DNA of 64,000 nucleotides from Nocardioides iriomotensis (GCF_004168035.1 NZ_SDPU01000020.1:248001-312000); one strand, 5' to 3'. Counted from the first letter of the stretch, positions 1-10,222 are shown. Numbers and translations: made by a program. The notes: a model not told the origin generated them from the letters alone.

Positions 1-893
<893 letters not shown>

Positions 894-902
894 CCCCCGA
901 CA

Positions 903-962
903 TACCGATATCGGTAGTCGCAGGGTGACCCCGGGGTCACTCCTGGACTACCGATATCGGTA
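903..962. terminator. 60-bp nested palindrome between convergent genes, probable bidirectional terminator
   Basis: Two copies of the perfect palindrome TACCGATATCGGTA (903-916 and 949-962; the second extends to ACTACCGATATCGGTAGT at 947-964) flank a third perfect palindrome, GTGACCCCGGGGTCAC (925-940). The whole block is itself an inverted repeat with about 30-bp arms centred at 932/933 and only four mismatches. It fills the gap between the pruA stop (893) and the ene-reductase stop (981), as expected for a terminator serving both genes. There is no T tract, and the palindromes could also be protein-binding sites. Confidence 0.6.
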
Positions 963-980
963 GTGCTCGGTTGCGGTGCG

Positions 981-2054
981 TCAGGCGCTGAGCGCCGGGT
1001 AGTCCGTGTAGCCGCGGTGGTCGCCGCCGTAGAAGGTCGCCGGGTCGGGCTCGTTGAGCTCGGCGTCGAGCTCCCAGCGGCGCGGCAGGTCGGGGTTGGC
1101 CAGGAACTGGCGGCCGACCGCGACGGCGTCGGCGAGGCCGAGGTCGAGCATCTGCTGCGCGCTCTCCTTCGACGTCATGTTGGCGAAGCCGTCGTTGGCG
1201 ACCAGCGTGCCGCCGAAGATCCCGCGCAGCCGCTTGACGAGGTCCTCGCGGGGGTCGTTGTGCACCGACAGGTACGCGATGCCGAGCGGGGCGATCCCCT
1301 CGACGAGCGCGGAGTACGTCGCCTCGAGGTCGTCGGCGTCGTCCTCGACGGCACCGTTCGCGCCGTTGCCGGGGGAGATGCGCAGGCCGACCTTGTCGGG
1401 GCCGATCGCCTCGGCGACCGCGGTGACGACCTCGATCGCGAAGCGGGCGCGGGCGGCGGGGCTGCCGCCGTACCCGTCGGTCCGCACGTTGGTGCTGGGC
1501 GCGAGGAACTGGTGGATCAGGTAGCCGTTGGCGCCGTGCACCTCGACCCCGTCGAGCCCGGCGGCGACGGCGTTGCGCGCGGCCTGGGCGAACTCCTCGA
1601 CCACGCCGGGGATCTCCTCGGTGGCGAGCTCGCGGGGGAGGGCCATCGGCTGCATGCCGTGGGCGGTGAACATCTGGCCGGGCGCCTGCACCGCGCTGGG
1701 CGCGACGGTCTCGAGGCCGCCCTTGTTGTCGGGGTGCGCGACGCGGCCGGCGTGCATGATCTGGGCGACGATGCGTCCGTCGCGGGCGTGCACGGCGTCG
1801 GCGACGCGGCGCCAGCCCTCGACCTGCTCGTCGGTGTGGAGGCCGGGCGTGGTCAGGTAGCCCTGGCCGACGGCGCTGGGCTGGGTGCCCTCGGTGACGA
1901 TGAGGGCCGCGGACGCGCGCTGGGCGTAGTACTCCGCGGTGAGCTCGGTCGGCACCATGCCCTCCGCGGCGCGGGAGCGGGTCATCGGCGCGAGCAGGAT
2001 GCGGTGCGGCAGGTCCCAGGACTTCATCGTGAGCGGGGCGAACAGCTCGGACAT
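981..2054 (-). CDS. Old Yellow Enzyme family ene-reductase (NADH:flavin oxidoreductase)
   Basis: A 357-aa FMN-dependent alkene reductase of the NemA/OYE class, which reduces activated C=C bonds of enones, maleimides or nitro compounds with NAD(P)H. The N-terminal LFAPLTMKSWDLPHRILLAP and MTRSRA are the usual first strand and helix. GVEVHGANGYLIHQFL is the OYE signature carrying the His/Asn substrate ligands, and DAVAVGRQFLANPDLPRRW near the C-terminus is the FMN phosphate loop. The ATG at 2054 was chosen over longer in-frame starts because GGGAGGAAC lies just upstream and the protein begins at the normal family position. It is a single-gene unit facing pruA. The physiological substrate cannot be told from sequence. 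Confidence 0.9.
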   Translation of the reverse strand: MSELFAPLTMKSWDLPHRILLAPMTRSRAAEGMVPTELTAEYYAQRASAALIVTEGTQPSAVGQGYLTTPGLHTDEQVEGWRRVADAVHARDGRIVAQIMHAGRVAHPDNKGGLETVAPSAVQAPGQMFTAHGMQPMALPRELATEEIPGVVEEFAQAARNAVAAGLDGVEVHGANGYLIHQFLAPSTNVRTDGYGGSPAARARFAIEVVTAVAEAIGPDKVGLRISPGNGANGAVEDDADDLEATYSALVEGIAPLGIAYLSVHNDPREDLVKRLRGIFGGTLVANDGFANMTSKESAQQMLDLGLADAVAVGRQFLANPDLPRRWELDAELNEPDPATFYGGDHRGYTDYPALSA

Positions 2055-2201
2055 GCGGGAGTTCCTCCCAGAGGGGTCGGGTGCGCTTGCTTGAAGCCAC
2101 AACAGCGACCGGTGGGGGGACATTCCGGGCGTTCGGGTCGCGAAGGTCACACCGGACGGCCCGCCGGACGCCGGACGCACGCCCGGCGGGACAATGACGG
2201 C

Positions 2202-2384
2202 ATGGTCACGCCGGTCCCCCTGCACCTCGGGGCGCTGCACGCCTACGAGCAGGTGCTGGTGCTGCTGCTCGCCTTCGGCCCGTTCGTCGTGCTCGGCATC
2301 GTGGTCGCGCTCCAGCGCCGGCGCGCGATCGAGGAGGAGCGCGCCGAGGTCGAGCGCGACGAGGGCGCTGACCCGCTCAGGTGA
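2202..2384 (+). CDS. small single-pass membrane protein
   Basis: A 60-aa protein with one clear membrane helix (about residues 16-38, rich in Leu, Val and Phe) followed by QRRRAIEEERAEVERDEG, a charged probably helical cytoplasmic tail. The ATG is preceded at 6-7 nt by ACAATG, a -10-like hexamer, so the transcript may be leaderless. It lies divergent to the ene-reductase, and its 3' end overlaps by 8 bp the convergent Nudix gene. No known family is recognised. Similar short proteins are common hypotheticals in actinomycetes. Confidence 0.6.
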   Translation: MVTPVPLHLGALHAYEQVLVLLLAFGPFVVLGIVVALQRRRAIEEERAEVERDEGADPLR

Positions 2385-2826
2385 GTCCGAGCAGGCGAGG
2401 CAGGTCGTCGCGCAGGTGCGGCGGGTGCAGGCCCAGCCGCTCCAGGTCGGCCGCGGCCGCCCAGACCAGCTCGAACCGGTTGTCCTCCGCCTGCGCGTCG
2501 GCCTCCGGCCCCGACAGCACCGGCTCGCCGGTCACGTCCGCCAGCAGGAAGTACGTCGCCGGCCGGCCGTTGTGCGTCCCGCTGAGCAGCACACCGGCGA
2601 CCGAGCCGCGCAGGGTCGTCTCCTCGAGCAGCTCGCGCACGGCGGCCGCCTCCTGCGACTCGCCCTCGTCGACACCGCCTCCGGGCAGCACGGCATAGTC
2701 CTCGCCGCGGTAGTGCCGCTTCATCACGAGCACCCTCCGGTCGCGCACGACGACGGCCACCGCGCGCACTGACGTGTTGCGGTCGCCGCCGCGCGGCACG
2801 ACCGGGTCGCCGGCGGCCGTGGGCAC
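2377..2826 (-). CDS. Nudix hydrolase
   Basis: A 149-aa Nudix-fold protein that hydrolyses a nucleoside diphosphate linked to another moiety. The Nudix box is complete: GGGVDEGESQEAAAVRELLEET fits G-x5-E-x7-R-E-x2-E-E, with the metal-binding Glu residues present. Upstream strands (VRAVAVVVRDRRVLVMKR) match the family core. The GTG at 2826 lies 2 bp after the stop of the DUF2505 gene, implying translational coupling. Nearby downstream GTG codons could also serve as the start. The substrate is unknown. Confidence 0.85.
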   Translation of the reverse strand: MPTAAGDPVVPRGGDRNTSVRAVAVVVRDRRVLVMKRHYRGEDYAVLPGGGVDEGESQEAAAVRELLEETTLRGSVAGVLLSGTHNGRPATYFLLADVTGEPVLSGPEADAQAEDNRFELVWAAAADLERLGLHPPHLRDDLPRLLGLT

Positions 2827-2828
2827 CG

Positions 2829-3305
2829 TCAGCCGGCCAGCCAGGTGCGGCCGACCCGCTGCTCGTTGCGCAGCGCGGAGGCGAGCAGATCGCCGATCAG
2901 GGCTTCGAGCTTGCCGCCGAGGAGGGGGATCGACACCTTGATGTCGCCGATGACGGTCTCGACGGTCTCGCCGCCGTTCTCGGCCAGGGTGACGGTGCCG
3001 CGCATGTGGCCGGGCTTGCCGGGGATCAGCACCTCGAGGTCCGCGCGCGAGCCGTCCTTCCAGGACTCCTTCTGCACGACCCGGATCTCGTCGCCCACGA
3101 ACTTCGTGGCGAACGACGGGATGCCGGTGGCGGGCAGCGTCTGGTCGACCTCGACCGCCATGCCGCCGCCGTTCTGGCTGATGGCGGCGGACGAGCGCAG
3201 CGCGCCGCCGGCGGAGCAGACCTGCTCGCGGAACGACTCGTCGGCGAGCATGGCGTAGACGTCCGCCGCGCTCGCGGCGTAGCGGATCTCGTGGCTGAAC
3301 TTCAT
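2829..3305 (-). CDS. DUF2505 family protein (START/SRPBCC-like fold)
   Basis: A 158-aa protein matching DUF2505: MKFSHEIRYAASAADVYAMLADESFREQVC at the start, then an alternating beta pattern (VEVDQTLPATGIPSF, VVQKESWKDG, GTVTLAENGGETVETVIGDIKVSIPLLGGKLE) and a C-terminal amphipathic helix. The family is predicted to have a helix-grip hydrophobic cavity; no enzymatic role is established. It is the first gene of a two-gene unit with the Nudix hydrolase and is divergent from kynA, from which its start is only about 24 bp away. Confidence 0.8.
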   Translation of the reverse strand: MKFSHEIRYAASAADVYAMLADESFREQVCSAGGALRSSAAISQNGGGMAVEVDQTLPATGIPSFATKFVGDEIRVVQKESWKDGSRADLEVLIPGKPGHMRGTVTLAENGGETVETVIGDIKVSIPLLGGKLEALIGDLLASALRNEQRVGRTWLAG

Positions 3306-3328
3306 GGCGGGAGACTACGGTGTCCGCC

Positions 3329-4189
3329 GTGACCGACGACACGGACCGGGACCAGGCTGACTACGCGGGCGAGTGGGGCGGCGTCGACGTCCAGTTCGGC
3401 GAGCAGGGTGCCCGGCTGACCTACGGCAGCTACCTGCAGCTCGGCCGGCTCCTCTCCGCCCAGACGCTGGAGTCCGACCCGCCCGCGCACGACGAGCTGC
3501 TGTTCATCACCATCCACCAGGTCTACGAGCTGTGGTTCCAGCAGCTCCTCCACGAGGCCACCGCCGCCCGCGACGCGATGCTGTCGGCGCGCTCCGGGCA
3601 GACCGATGACAACCGGTTGTGGTGGGCCCAGCACCTCCTCGGCCGGATGCACGTCGTCGAGCGCGTGCTCGTCCAGCAGGTCGACGTGCTCGAGACCATG
3701 ACGCCGCAGGACTTCCTCCAGTTCCGGCAGAAGCTGGCGCCCGCCAGCGGCTTCCAGTCGGTCCAGTTCCGCGAGCTCGAGTTCCTCTCCGGCGCCAAGG
3801 ACCCGTCGTTCGTGCAGCGCTTCCGCGGCCTGACCGAGGCCGAGAGGGACCGGCTCCGGCGCCGGCTGGAGGAGCCGACCCTGTGGGACGCCTTCGTGCA
3901 CGTGCTGGACAGCAAGGGGCTCCCGACCGGCTCGGACGCCGAGATCACGGACGCCGTACGGCGTGCCGCCCACGACCGCAGCCGGTACGCCGACGTCTGG
4001 GCGCTCGCCGAGGCGCTGCTCCAGCACGACGAGAACGCCGCCGCCTGGCGGGCCCGGCACGTGGTGATGGTCGAGCGGATGATCGGCACCAAGACCGGCA
4101 CCGGCGGGTCGTCGGGCGCGGAGTACCTGCGCAGCCGGCTCGACCTGCGCTACTACCCGTTGCTGTGGGAGCTGCGCAGCCACCTGTAG
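3329..4189 (+). CDS. kynA: tryptophan 2,3-dioxygenase
   Basis: A 286-aa haem dioxygenase that converts L-tryptophan to N-formylkynurenine, the first step of the kynurenine pathway. HDELLFITIHQVYELWFQQLLHE is the distal-pocket helix, with the active-site His and the Tyr/Arg region. HVVMVERMIGTKTGTGGSSGAEYLRSRL contains the proximal haem His and the conserved GTGGSSG substrate loop. The ORF could start at GTG 3320, but a -10-like TACGGT (3316-3321) overlaps that codon and lies 7 nt before GTG 3329, so a leaderless start at 3329 is preferred. Kynureninase and kynurenine formamidase are not in the window. Confidence 0.94.
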   Translation: MTDDTDRDQADYAGEWGGVDVQFGEQGARLTYGSYLQLGRLLSAQTLESDPPAHDELLFITIHQVYELWFQQLLHEATAARDAMLSARSGQTDDNRLWWAQHLLGRMHVVERVLVQQVDVLETMTPQDFLQFRQKLAPASGFQSVQFRELEFLSGAKDPSFVQRFRGLTEAERDRLRRRLEEPTLWDAFVHVLDSKGLPTGSDAEITDAVRRAAHDRSRYADVWALAEALLQHDENAAAWRARHVVMVERMIGTKTGTGGSSGAEYLRSRLDLRYYPLLWELRSHL

Positions 4190-4307
4190 GCCCGTTCCGG
4201 AGGCGGCCCGCGTGCCCCTGTTGGTGGGTCCGGAGCGCGGGGAATAGTGTCGCCTTGGCGGCACAACGGCGTGCCGTTCACGAGACGTGACAAGGGCTGA
4301 GTGCTGC

Positions 4308-7300
4308 GTGCGTACGACGCTGGAAGAGACCAAGGACGACCTGATCGACAAGGCCGCATCTCTCGCGGTCAGCCGCAAGGGCGCCGGCAGTCCGCCGGGT
4401 GAGGACGCGGGCCAGCTGCTCCGGCTCTTCTACCGCCACGTGGCGCCGGAGGACATCAACGACCGCAGCGAGGTCGACCTCTACGGCGGCGCGATGAGCC
4501 AGTACAAGCTGGCCGGCAACCGGGCCCAGGGCACCGCCAGCATCCACGTCTTCACCCCGACCGTCGCCGAGCACGGCTGGTCGGCCGGCGGGCACACCGT
4601 CGTCGAGGTCGTCACCGACGACATGCCGTTCCTCGTCGACTCGGTGACCATGGCGCTCACCGAGGACAACCGGGACGTCCACGTCATCGTGCACCCGCAG
4701 CTGCTCGTCCGCCGTGACATGACCGGCGTGCTCCTGGAGGTCCTCGTCGACGACGAGATGACCCCGTCGAGCGAGCTGCCCCACGACGTGTTCCGCGAGT
4801 CGTGGATGCACATCGAGATCGACCGCGAGACCAGCCCCGACGAGGTCGCGGCGATGGAGCAGAACCTCACCAAGGTGCTGCTCGACGTGCGCGAGGCGGT
4901 CGAGGACTGGGAGCGGATGCGCGCCCAGGCCCGCGACATCGTCTCCGACCTCGAGGCCGACCCGCCGCCGCTCCCGGAGCGCGAGGTCGAGGAGGGCAAG
5001 GCCCTGCTGACCTGGCTCGCGGACGACCACTTCACCTTCCTGGGCTACCGCGAGTACAAGCTCGAGGAGGGCGACCCCGGCGCCGACGGCGAGGCCGAGA
5101 TGATGCTCCGCGCCGTCCCCGGCACGGGTTTCGGCATCCTGCGCTCCGACCAGGACATGTCCTCGTCGTTCGGCAAGCTGCCGCCGCTGGTGCGCGCCAA
5201 GGCGCGCGAGAAGACCCTGCTGGTGCTGGCCAAGGCCAACTCCAAGGCCACCGTGCACCGTCCGGTCTACCTCGACTACGTCGGCGTCAAGACCTTCGAC
5301 GCCAACGGCGACGTCGACGGCGAGCGCCGCTTCCTCGGGCTGTTCTCGTCCGCGGCGTACACCGAGTCCCTGACCCGCATCCCGGTCATCCGGCGCAAGG
5401 CGCAGGAGGTCATCGACCGGGCCGGCTTCGAGCCGCTGAGCCACACCGGCAAGGCGCTCATGGACGTGCTCGAGACCTACCCGCGCGACGAGCTCTTCCA
5501 GACCCCGATCGAGGAGCTCGTGCCGATCGCCGAGGCGGTGCTGCACACCCGCGAGCGGCGCCAGCTGCGGCTGTTCGTCCGTCGCGACACCTACGGCCGC
5601 TACCTGTCCTGCCTGGTGTACCTCCCGCGCGACCGCTACACCACGCAGGTGCGCGAGCGGATCGCCGCGATCCTCAAGCACCAGCTCGGCGGCGAGTCGA
5701 TCGAGTACACCGCCCGGGTCAGCGAGTCGATGCTCGCCCGCCTGCACTTCGTGGTGCGGCCGCCGAGGGGCGCGACCATCGCGGAGTTCGACCAGGAGGA
5801 CCTCGAGCGCCGGCTCGCCGACGCCGCCCGGTCCTGGCGTGACGACCTCATCCAGGCGATCCACGCGGAGTACGGCGAGGAGGAGGGCGCCCGCATCGGG
5901 CGGGCCTACGCCGACGCGTTCCCCGAGGCCTACAAGGAGGACTACCCGCCGCGCACCGGCGCCGTGGACCTCGGCCGGCTCGAGAGCCTCAGCGGCGACG
6001 AGGGCGTCTGCCTGAGCTTCTACCAGGAGATGGACTCAGGGCCGCACGAGGCGCGGCTCAAGGTCTTCCGGGTGGGAGGCCCGCTGTCGCTGAGCCAGGT
6101 GCTGCCCGTGCTCAGCTCGATGGGCGTCGAGGTGATCGACGAGCGGCCCTACGACCTCGTCGGCCTGGCGCGGGAGAGCCACGTCTACGACTTCGGACTG
6201 CGCTACCACCGGCAGCTGCCGGCGAGCGGCCGCGAGCTGTTCCAGGACGCCGTCACCGCCGTGTGGGACGACCGCAACGAGATCGACGGGTTCAACGCCC
6301 TCGTCCTCGCCGCCGGCCTGACCTGGCGGCAGGCGACGCTGCTGCGCGCCTACGCCAAGTACATGCGCCAGGGCGGCACGCCGTTCGCCCAGGACTACAT
6401 CGAGGACGCCCTCAAGCAGAACGTCGACATCACCCGGTACCTCGTCGACCTGTTCGAGGCCCGCTTCGACCCGGGGCGCAACGGGGACCTCGCCAGCGAC
6501 TCCGAGTCCCGCGTCGCGCGCTGCGAGGAGCTGCACGAGCGGATCAGCCGGGCGCTCGACGACGTCGTCAGCCTCGACCACGACCGCATCCTCCGCTCGT
6601 ACCTCACGGTCCTCGAGGCGACCCTGCGCACGAGCTACTTCCAGGTCGGTGACGACGGGCGGCCCAAGCCCTACATCTCGTTCAAGCTGGAGCCCTCCCG
6701 GATCCCCGACCTGCCCGAGCCGCGGCCGAAGTACGAGATCTTCGTGTACTCCCCGCGCGTCGAGGGCGTGCACCTGCGCTTCGGCGCGGTCGCCCGCGGC
6801 GGCCTGCGCTGGTCCGACCGTCGCGACGACTTCCGCACCGAGGTCCTCGGCCTGGTCAAGGCGCAGATGGTGAAGAACGCCGTCATCGTCCCGGTCGGCG
6901 CCAAGGGCGGGTTCTTCTGCAAGCAGCTGCCCGACCCCGGCGACCGCGAGGCGTGGATGGCCGAGGGCGTCGCCTGCTACAAGACGTTCATCTCCGGCCT
7001 GCTCGACATCACCGACAACCTCGTCTCCGACGAGGTCGTGCCGCCGACGAACGTCGTCCGGCACGACGGTGACGACTCCTACCTCGTCGTGGCGGCCGAC
7101 AAGGGCACGGCGACGTTCAGCGACATCGCCAACGGGGTCGCGCAGGACTACGGCTTCTGGCTCGGTGACGCGTTCGCCTCCGGTGGCTCGGTGGGCTACG
7201 ACCACAAGGCGATGGGCATCACCGCTCGCGGCGCGTGGGTCTCGGTCCAGCGGCACTTCCGCGAGCGCGGCATCGACTGCCAGACCCAGGACTTCACCTG

Positions 7301-9200
7301 CGTCGGCGTGGGAGACATGTCCGGAGACGTGTTCGGCAACGGCATGCTGCTCTCCGAGCACACCCGCCTGGTGGCCGCCTTCGACCACCGCGACATCTTC
7401 CTCGACCCCGAGCCGGACGCCGCCGCGTCGTTCGTCGAGCGGCGCCGGCTCTTCGACCTGCCCCGGTCGAGCTGGCAGGACTACGACACGTCCCTCATCT
7501 CCGAGGGTGGCGGCGTCTTCCCCCGCTCCGCGAAGTCGATCCCGATCACCCCGCAGGTACGCAGGGCCCTCGCGCTCGACGCCGACGTCACCCAGATGAC
7601 CCCGGCCGAGCTGATGCGGGCGATCCTGCTCGCCGACGTCGACCTGCTCTGGAACGGCGGCATCGGCACCTACGTCAAGGCGGCCGGCGAGACCGACGCC
7701 GAGGTCGGCGACAAGGCCAACGACCCGATCCGGGTCAACGGCGCCCAGCTGCGCTGCAAGGCGGTGGGCGAGGGCGGCAACCTCGGCCTCACCCAGCGCG
7801 GCCGGATCGAGTACGCCCGCAACGGTGGGCGGATCAACACCGACTTCATCGACAACTCCGCCGGTGTGGACACCTCCGACCACGAGGTCAACATCAAGAT
7901 CCTGCTGGACCAGGTGGTCGCCAACGGGGACCTCACCCAGAAGCAGCGCAACGACCTGCTCGCGTCGATGACCGACGAGGTCGGCCGGCTCGTGCTCGAC
8001 GACAACTACGAGCAGAACCTCGCCCTCGCCTCGGCGGCCGCGAACGCCGTACCCCTGATGCACGTCCACGAGGACTGGATCCGCCGGCTCGAGCGGCACG
8101 GCCTGGTCGACCGCGAGCTGGAGGCGCTGCCCGGCCGCAAGGAGGTCGCGGCGCGGATCGAGCGCAAGGAGGGTCTGACCGTCCCCGAGCTGTCGGTGCT
8201 GCTCGCCTACACCAAGATCGTGCTGGCCGACGAGCTGCTCGAGACCGACCTCGCGGACGACCCGTTCCTGCGCAACGAGCTGTTCGGCTACTTCCCGACG
8301 GCGATGCGGCACACCTACCGCGAGCAGATGAACAGCCACCCGCTGCGCACCCAGATCGTCGTGACCCAGGTGGTCAACGAGCTCGTCAACGGTGCCGGCA
8401 TCACGTTCTTCCACCGGCTGTCGGAGGAGACCGGCGCCGCCGTCGACGAGCTGGTGCGCGCCAACTTCGTGGCCCGCGAGATCTTCGGCGCCAAGGAGCT
8501 CATCCACGACGTCAACGCCTTCGACAACCAGATCCCGGCCGACGTCCAGACCCACATGCGGCTGGAGATGCGCACGCTCGTCGAGCGCGCGTCGCGCTGG
8601 CTGATCAACAACCGGCGGCCCCCGCTCGACAGCGAGGGCACCGTCGACTACTTCGGCGTGACGGTCCAGAAGGTCGTCCAGGCGCTGCCCGAGCTGCTCA
8701 CCGGACGGGAGCTCGCGGCGTTCGAGCACCGGCGCGACTCGCTGGTGGAGAAGGGCGTCCCCGAGGAGCTCGCCGTCCGGGTGGCGGTGCTGCCACCGGC
8801 CTACATGGCGCTCGGCATCGTCGAGACCTCCAAGCGCGACGACGTCGACGCGGTCGAGGTCGCCCGGGTGCACTTCGCGCTCGGCGAGCGGCTCGGCCTG
8901 TCCGCCCTGGTGGCCCGGATCCTCGCGCTGCCGCGCGACGACCGGTGGCAGACGATGGCGCGGGCGGCGCTGCGCGACGACCTGCACACCGTCCACGCGC
9001 AGCTGACCGCGCAGGTGCTGACCGAGACCGACTCCGCGCAGCCGGCGCCGGTGCGGATCGCCGACTGGGAGGAGGACGACGAGGTCGTCGTCTCCCGCGC
9101 GGTCGGCACCCTCGACGAGATCTGCTCCGACGAGAAGGCCGACCTGGCCCGGCTCTCGGTCGGGCTGCGCGTGGTGAGGACTATGCTCGCCACACCATGA
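4308..9200 (+). CDS. gdh: NAD-specific glutamate dehydrogenase, large (180-kDa class)
   Basis: About 1630 aa, the size of the L_GDH_180 class first known from Streptomyces clavuligerus; it catalyses glutamate + NAD to 2-oxoglutarate + NH4+ + NADH. The N-terminal ~700 residues are ACT-like regulatory domains (for example HVFTPTVAEHGWSAGGHTVVEVV). The catalytic core follows: RGGLRWSDRRDDFRTEVLGLVKAQMVKN, then VGAKGGFFCKQ with the catalytic lysine, and a Rossmann region (GVGDMSGDVFGNGMLLS). GTG 4308 (VRTTLEETKDD) fits the family N-terminus; GTG 4287 is an alternative. The stop overlaps the next ATG as ATGA. The role is probably catabolic, with pruA and kynA nearby. Confidence 0.93.
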   Translation: MRTTLEETKDDLIDKAASLAVSRKGAGSPPGEDAGQLLRLFYRHVAPEDINDRSEVDLYGGAMSQYKLAGNRAQGTASIHVFTPTVAEHGWSAGGHTVVEVVTDDMPFLVDSVTMALTEDNRDVHVIVHPQLLVRRDMTGVLLEVLVDDEMTPSSELPHDVFRESWMHIEIDRETSPDEVAAMEQNLTKVLLDVREAVEDWERMRAQARDIVSDLEADPPPLPEREVEEGKALLTWLADDHFTFLGYREYKLEEGDPGADGEAEMMLRAVPGTGFGILRSDQDMSSSFGKLPPLVRAKAREKTLLVLAKANSKATVHRPVYLDYVGVKTFDANGDVDGERRFLGLFSSAAYTESLTRIPVIRRKAQEVIDRAGFEPLSHTGKALMDVLETYPRDELFQTPIEELVPIAEAVLHTRERRQLRLFVRRDTYGRYLSCLVYLPRDRYTTQVRERIAAILKHQLGGESIEYTARVSESMLARLHFVVRPPRGATIAEFDQEDLERRLADAARSWRDDLIQAIHAEYGEEEGARIGRAYADAFPEAYKEDYPPRTGAVDLGRLESLSGDEGVCLSFYQEMDSGPHEARLKVFRVGGPLSLSQVLPVLSSMGVEVIDERPYDLVGLARESHVYDFGLRYHRQLPASGRELFQDAVTAVWDDRNEIDGFNALVLAAGLTWRQATLLRAYAKYMRQGGTPFAQDYIEDALKQNVDITRYLVDLFEARFDPGRNGDLASDSESRVARCEELHERISRALDDVVSLDHDRILRSYLTVLEATLRTSYFQVGDDGRPKPYISFKLEPSRIPDLPEPRPKYEIFVYSPRVEGVHLRFGAVARGGLRWSDRRDDFRTEVLGLVKAQMVKNAVIVPVGAKGGFFCKQLPDPGDREAWMAEGVACYKTFISGLLDITDNLVSDEVVPPTNVVRHDGDDSYLVVAADKGTATFSDIANGVAQDYGFWLGDAFASGGSVGYDHKAMGITARGAWVSVQRHFRERGIDCQTQDFTCVGVGDMSGDVFGNGMLLSEHTRLVAAFDHRDIFLDPEPDAAASFVERRRLFDLPRSSWQDYDTSLISEGGGVFPRSAKSIPITPQVRRALALDADVTQMTPAELMRAILLADVDLLWNGGIGTYVKAAGETDAEVGDKANDPIRVNGAQLRCKAVGEGGNLGLTQRGRIEYARNGGRINTDFIDNSAGVDTSDHEVNIKILLDQVVANGDLTQKQRNDLLASMTDEVGRLVLDDNYEQNLALASAAANAVPLMHVHEDWIRRLERHGLVDRELEALPGRKEVAARIERKEGLTVPELSVLLAYTKIVLADELLETDLADDPFLRNELFGYFPTAMRHTYREQMNSHPLRTQIVVTQVVNELVNGAGITFFHRLSEETGAAVDELVRANFVAREIFGAKELIHDVNAFDNQIPADVQTHMRLEMRTLVERASRWLINNRRPPLDSEGTVDYFGVTVQKVVQALPELLTGRELAAFEHRRDSLVEKGVPEELAVRVAVLPPAYMALGIVETSKRDDVDAVEVARVHFALGERLGLSALVARILALPRDDRWQTMARAALRDDLHTVHAQLTAQVLTETDSAQPAPVRIADWEEDDEVVVSRAVGTLDEICSDEKADLARLSVGLRVVRTMLATP

Positions 9201-10120
9201 CGTCCGAGACCGCGCAGTCCGGAGTGGCGATCGAGGCGACGGGGCTGCGCAAGGTGTACGGCGACCTCGTCGCCGTCGACGACGTCTCGTTCTCGGTCGG
9301 GTCCGGCGAGATCTTCGGGATCCTCGGGCCCAACGGGGCGGGCAAGACCACGATCCTCGAGATGGTCGAGGGGTTGCGCAGGCCCGACGCCGGGTCGTGC
9401 ACGCTGCTCGGCGAGGCGAGCTGGCCGCGCAACCAGCGGCTGCTGCCGCGGATCGGGGTGCAGCTCCAGGCGTCGGCGTTCTTCGAGCGGCTGACCGCGC
9501 GCGAGCAGCTGCGCACCTTCGCCTCGCTGTACGGCGTGGGTCCCGCGCAGGCCGACGCGTGGCTGGAGCGCGTGGGGCTCGGCGAGAAGGCGGACACCCG
9601 CACCGAGAAGCTCTCCGGCGGCCAGGTGCAGCGGCTCGCGATCGCCTGCGCGCTGGTGCACGAGCCGGAGCTGGTCTTCCTCGACGAGCCGACCGCCGCG
9701 ATCGACCCGCAGGCGCGCCGCAACCTGTGGGACCTGCTGCGCTCGCTCAACGCCGAGGGCCGGACGCTCGTGCTCACCACGCACTACCTCGACGAGGCCG
9801 AGGCGCTGTGTGACCGGGTCGCGATCATGGACCGCGGGTCCATCCTGCAGCTCGACGCGCCGGCGGCGCTGGTGCGCGGCCTCGACGCCCCGGTGCGCAT
9901 CTTCGTCGCGCCGCACCAGGTCACGCTCGACGAGGCCGCCGCGATCGAGGGCGTCGACGAGGCGGTCGACGACGAGTCGACGATCGTGGTCTCCACCCGG
10001 CGGCCGTCGGAGGTGCTCGCCGAGCTCGCGGCACGTGGCGCCCTCGAGGGCCTGCAGGTCAGGGCCGCGACGCTCGAGGACGTCTTCCTCGACCTCACCG
10101 GCCGGGAGTACCGGGCATGA
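9197..10120 (+). CDS. ABC-2 type exporter, ATP-binding protein
   Basis: A 307-aa ATPase of the DrrA/CcmA-like ABC class. Walker A is GPNGAGKTT, the signature is LSGGQVQRLAIACAL, Walker B is LVFLDEPTAAIDP, and the switch His is in LTTHYLDEAEALCDRV. The C-terminal ~80 residues (VRIFVAPHQVTLDEAAAIEGVDEAVDDES and following) are the accessory domain usual in exporters of this group. The ATG lies within the glutamate dehydrogenase stop (ATGA), and the stop in turn overlaps the first of two tandem 53-bp repeats that lead into the permease gene. The cargo is unknown; drugs, peptides or lipids are typical. Confidence 0.9.
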   Translation: MTSETAQSGVAIEATGLRKVYGDLVAVDDVSFSVGSGEIFGILGPNGAGKTTILEMVEGLRRPDAGSCTLLGEASWPRNQRLLPRIGVQLQASAFFERLTAREQLRTFASLYGVGPAQADAWLERVGLGEKADTRTEKLSGGQVQRLAIACALVHEPELVFLDEPTAAIDPQARRNLWDLLRSLNAEGRTLVLTTHYLDEAEALCDRVAIMDRGSILQLDAPAALVRGLDAPVRIFVAPHQVTLDEAAAIEGVDEAVDDESTIVVSTRRPSEVLAELAARGALEGLQVRAATLEDVFLDLTGREYRA

Positions 10121-10222
10121 GCACTCCACGACGCTGCTCGCTTCGCTCGCACAGCCGCGGGGATCCCGCATGAGCACCCCACGCCGCTGCTCGCTTCGCT
10201 CGCACCGCCGCGGGGACCCCGC
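10117..10222 (+). repeat. two tandem 53-bp repeats forming coupled 18-codon micro-ORFs
   Basis: Two near-identical 53-bp units (10117-10169, 10170-10222) with the core CTGCTCGCTTCGCTCGCA. The beginning of a third unit (GTGAACACCCCACG) forms the permease start. Each unit holds an ATG that reads 18 codons (about MSTPRRCSLRSH then RGDPA) and stops in a TGA overlapping the next start codon. Successive starts at 10117, 10170 and 10223 are thus linked by ATGA, ATGA and GTGA overlaps. Because 53 is not a multiple of 3, each unit shifts the frame. The peptides may be non-functional; duplication of the permease 5' end together with a dispersed GCTCGCTTCGCTCGC-type element is the simplest origin. Confidence 0.75.

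Noticed and set aside
6036-8996. 986-codon open frame antisense to the glutamate dehydrogenase gene
   Set aside because: A shadow of high-GC codon bias: the protein is Val/Leu/Arg/Gly-rich with no recognisable motif, and the sense strand encodes a well-conserved enzyme.
10121-10222. CRISPR-like array
   Set aside because: Only two full units, directly abutting with no spacers; it is a tandem repeat.
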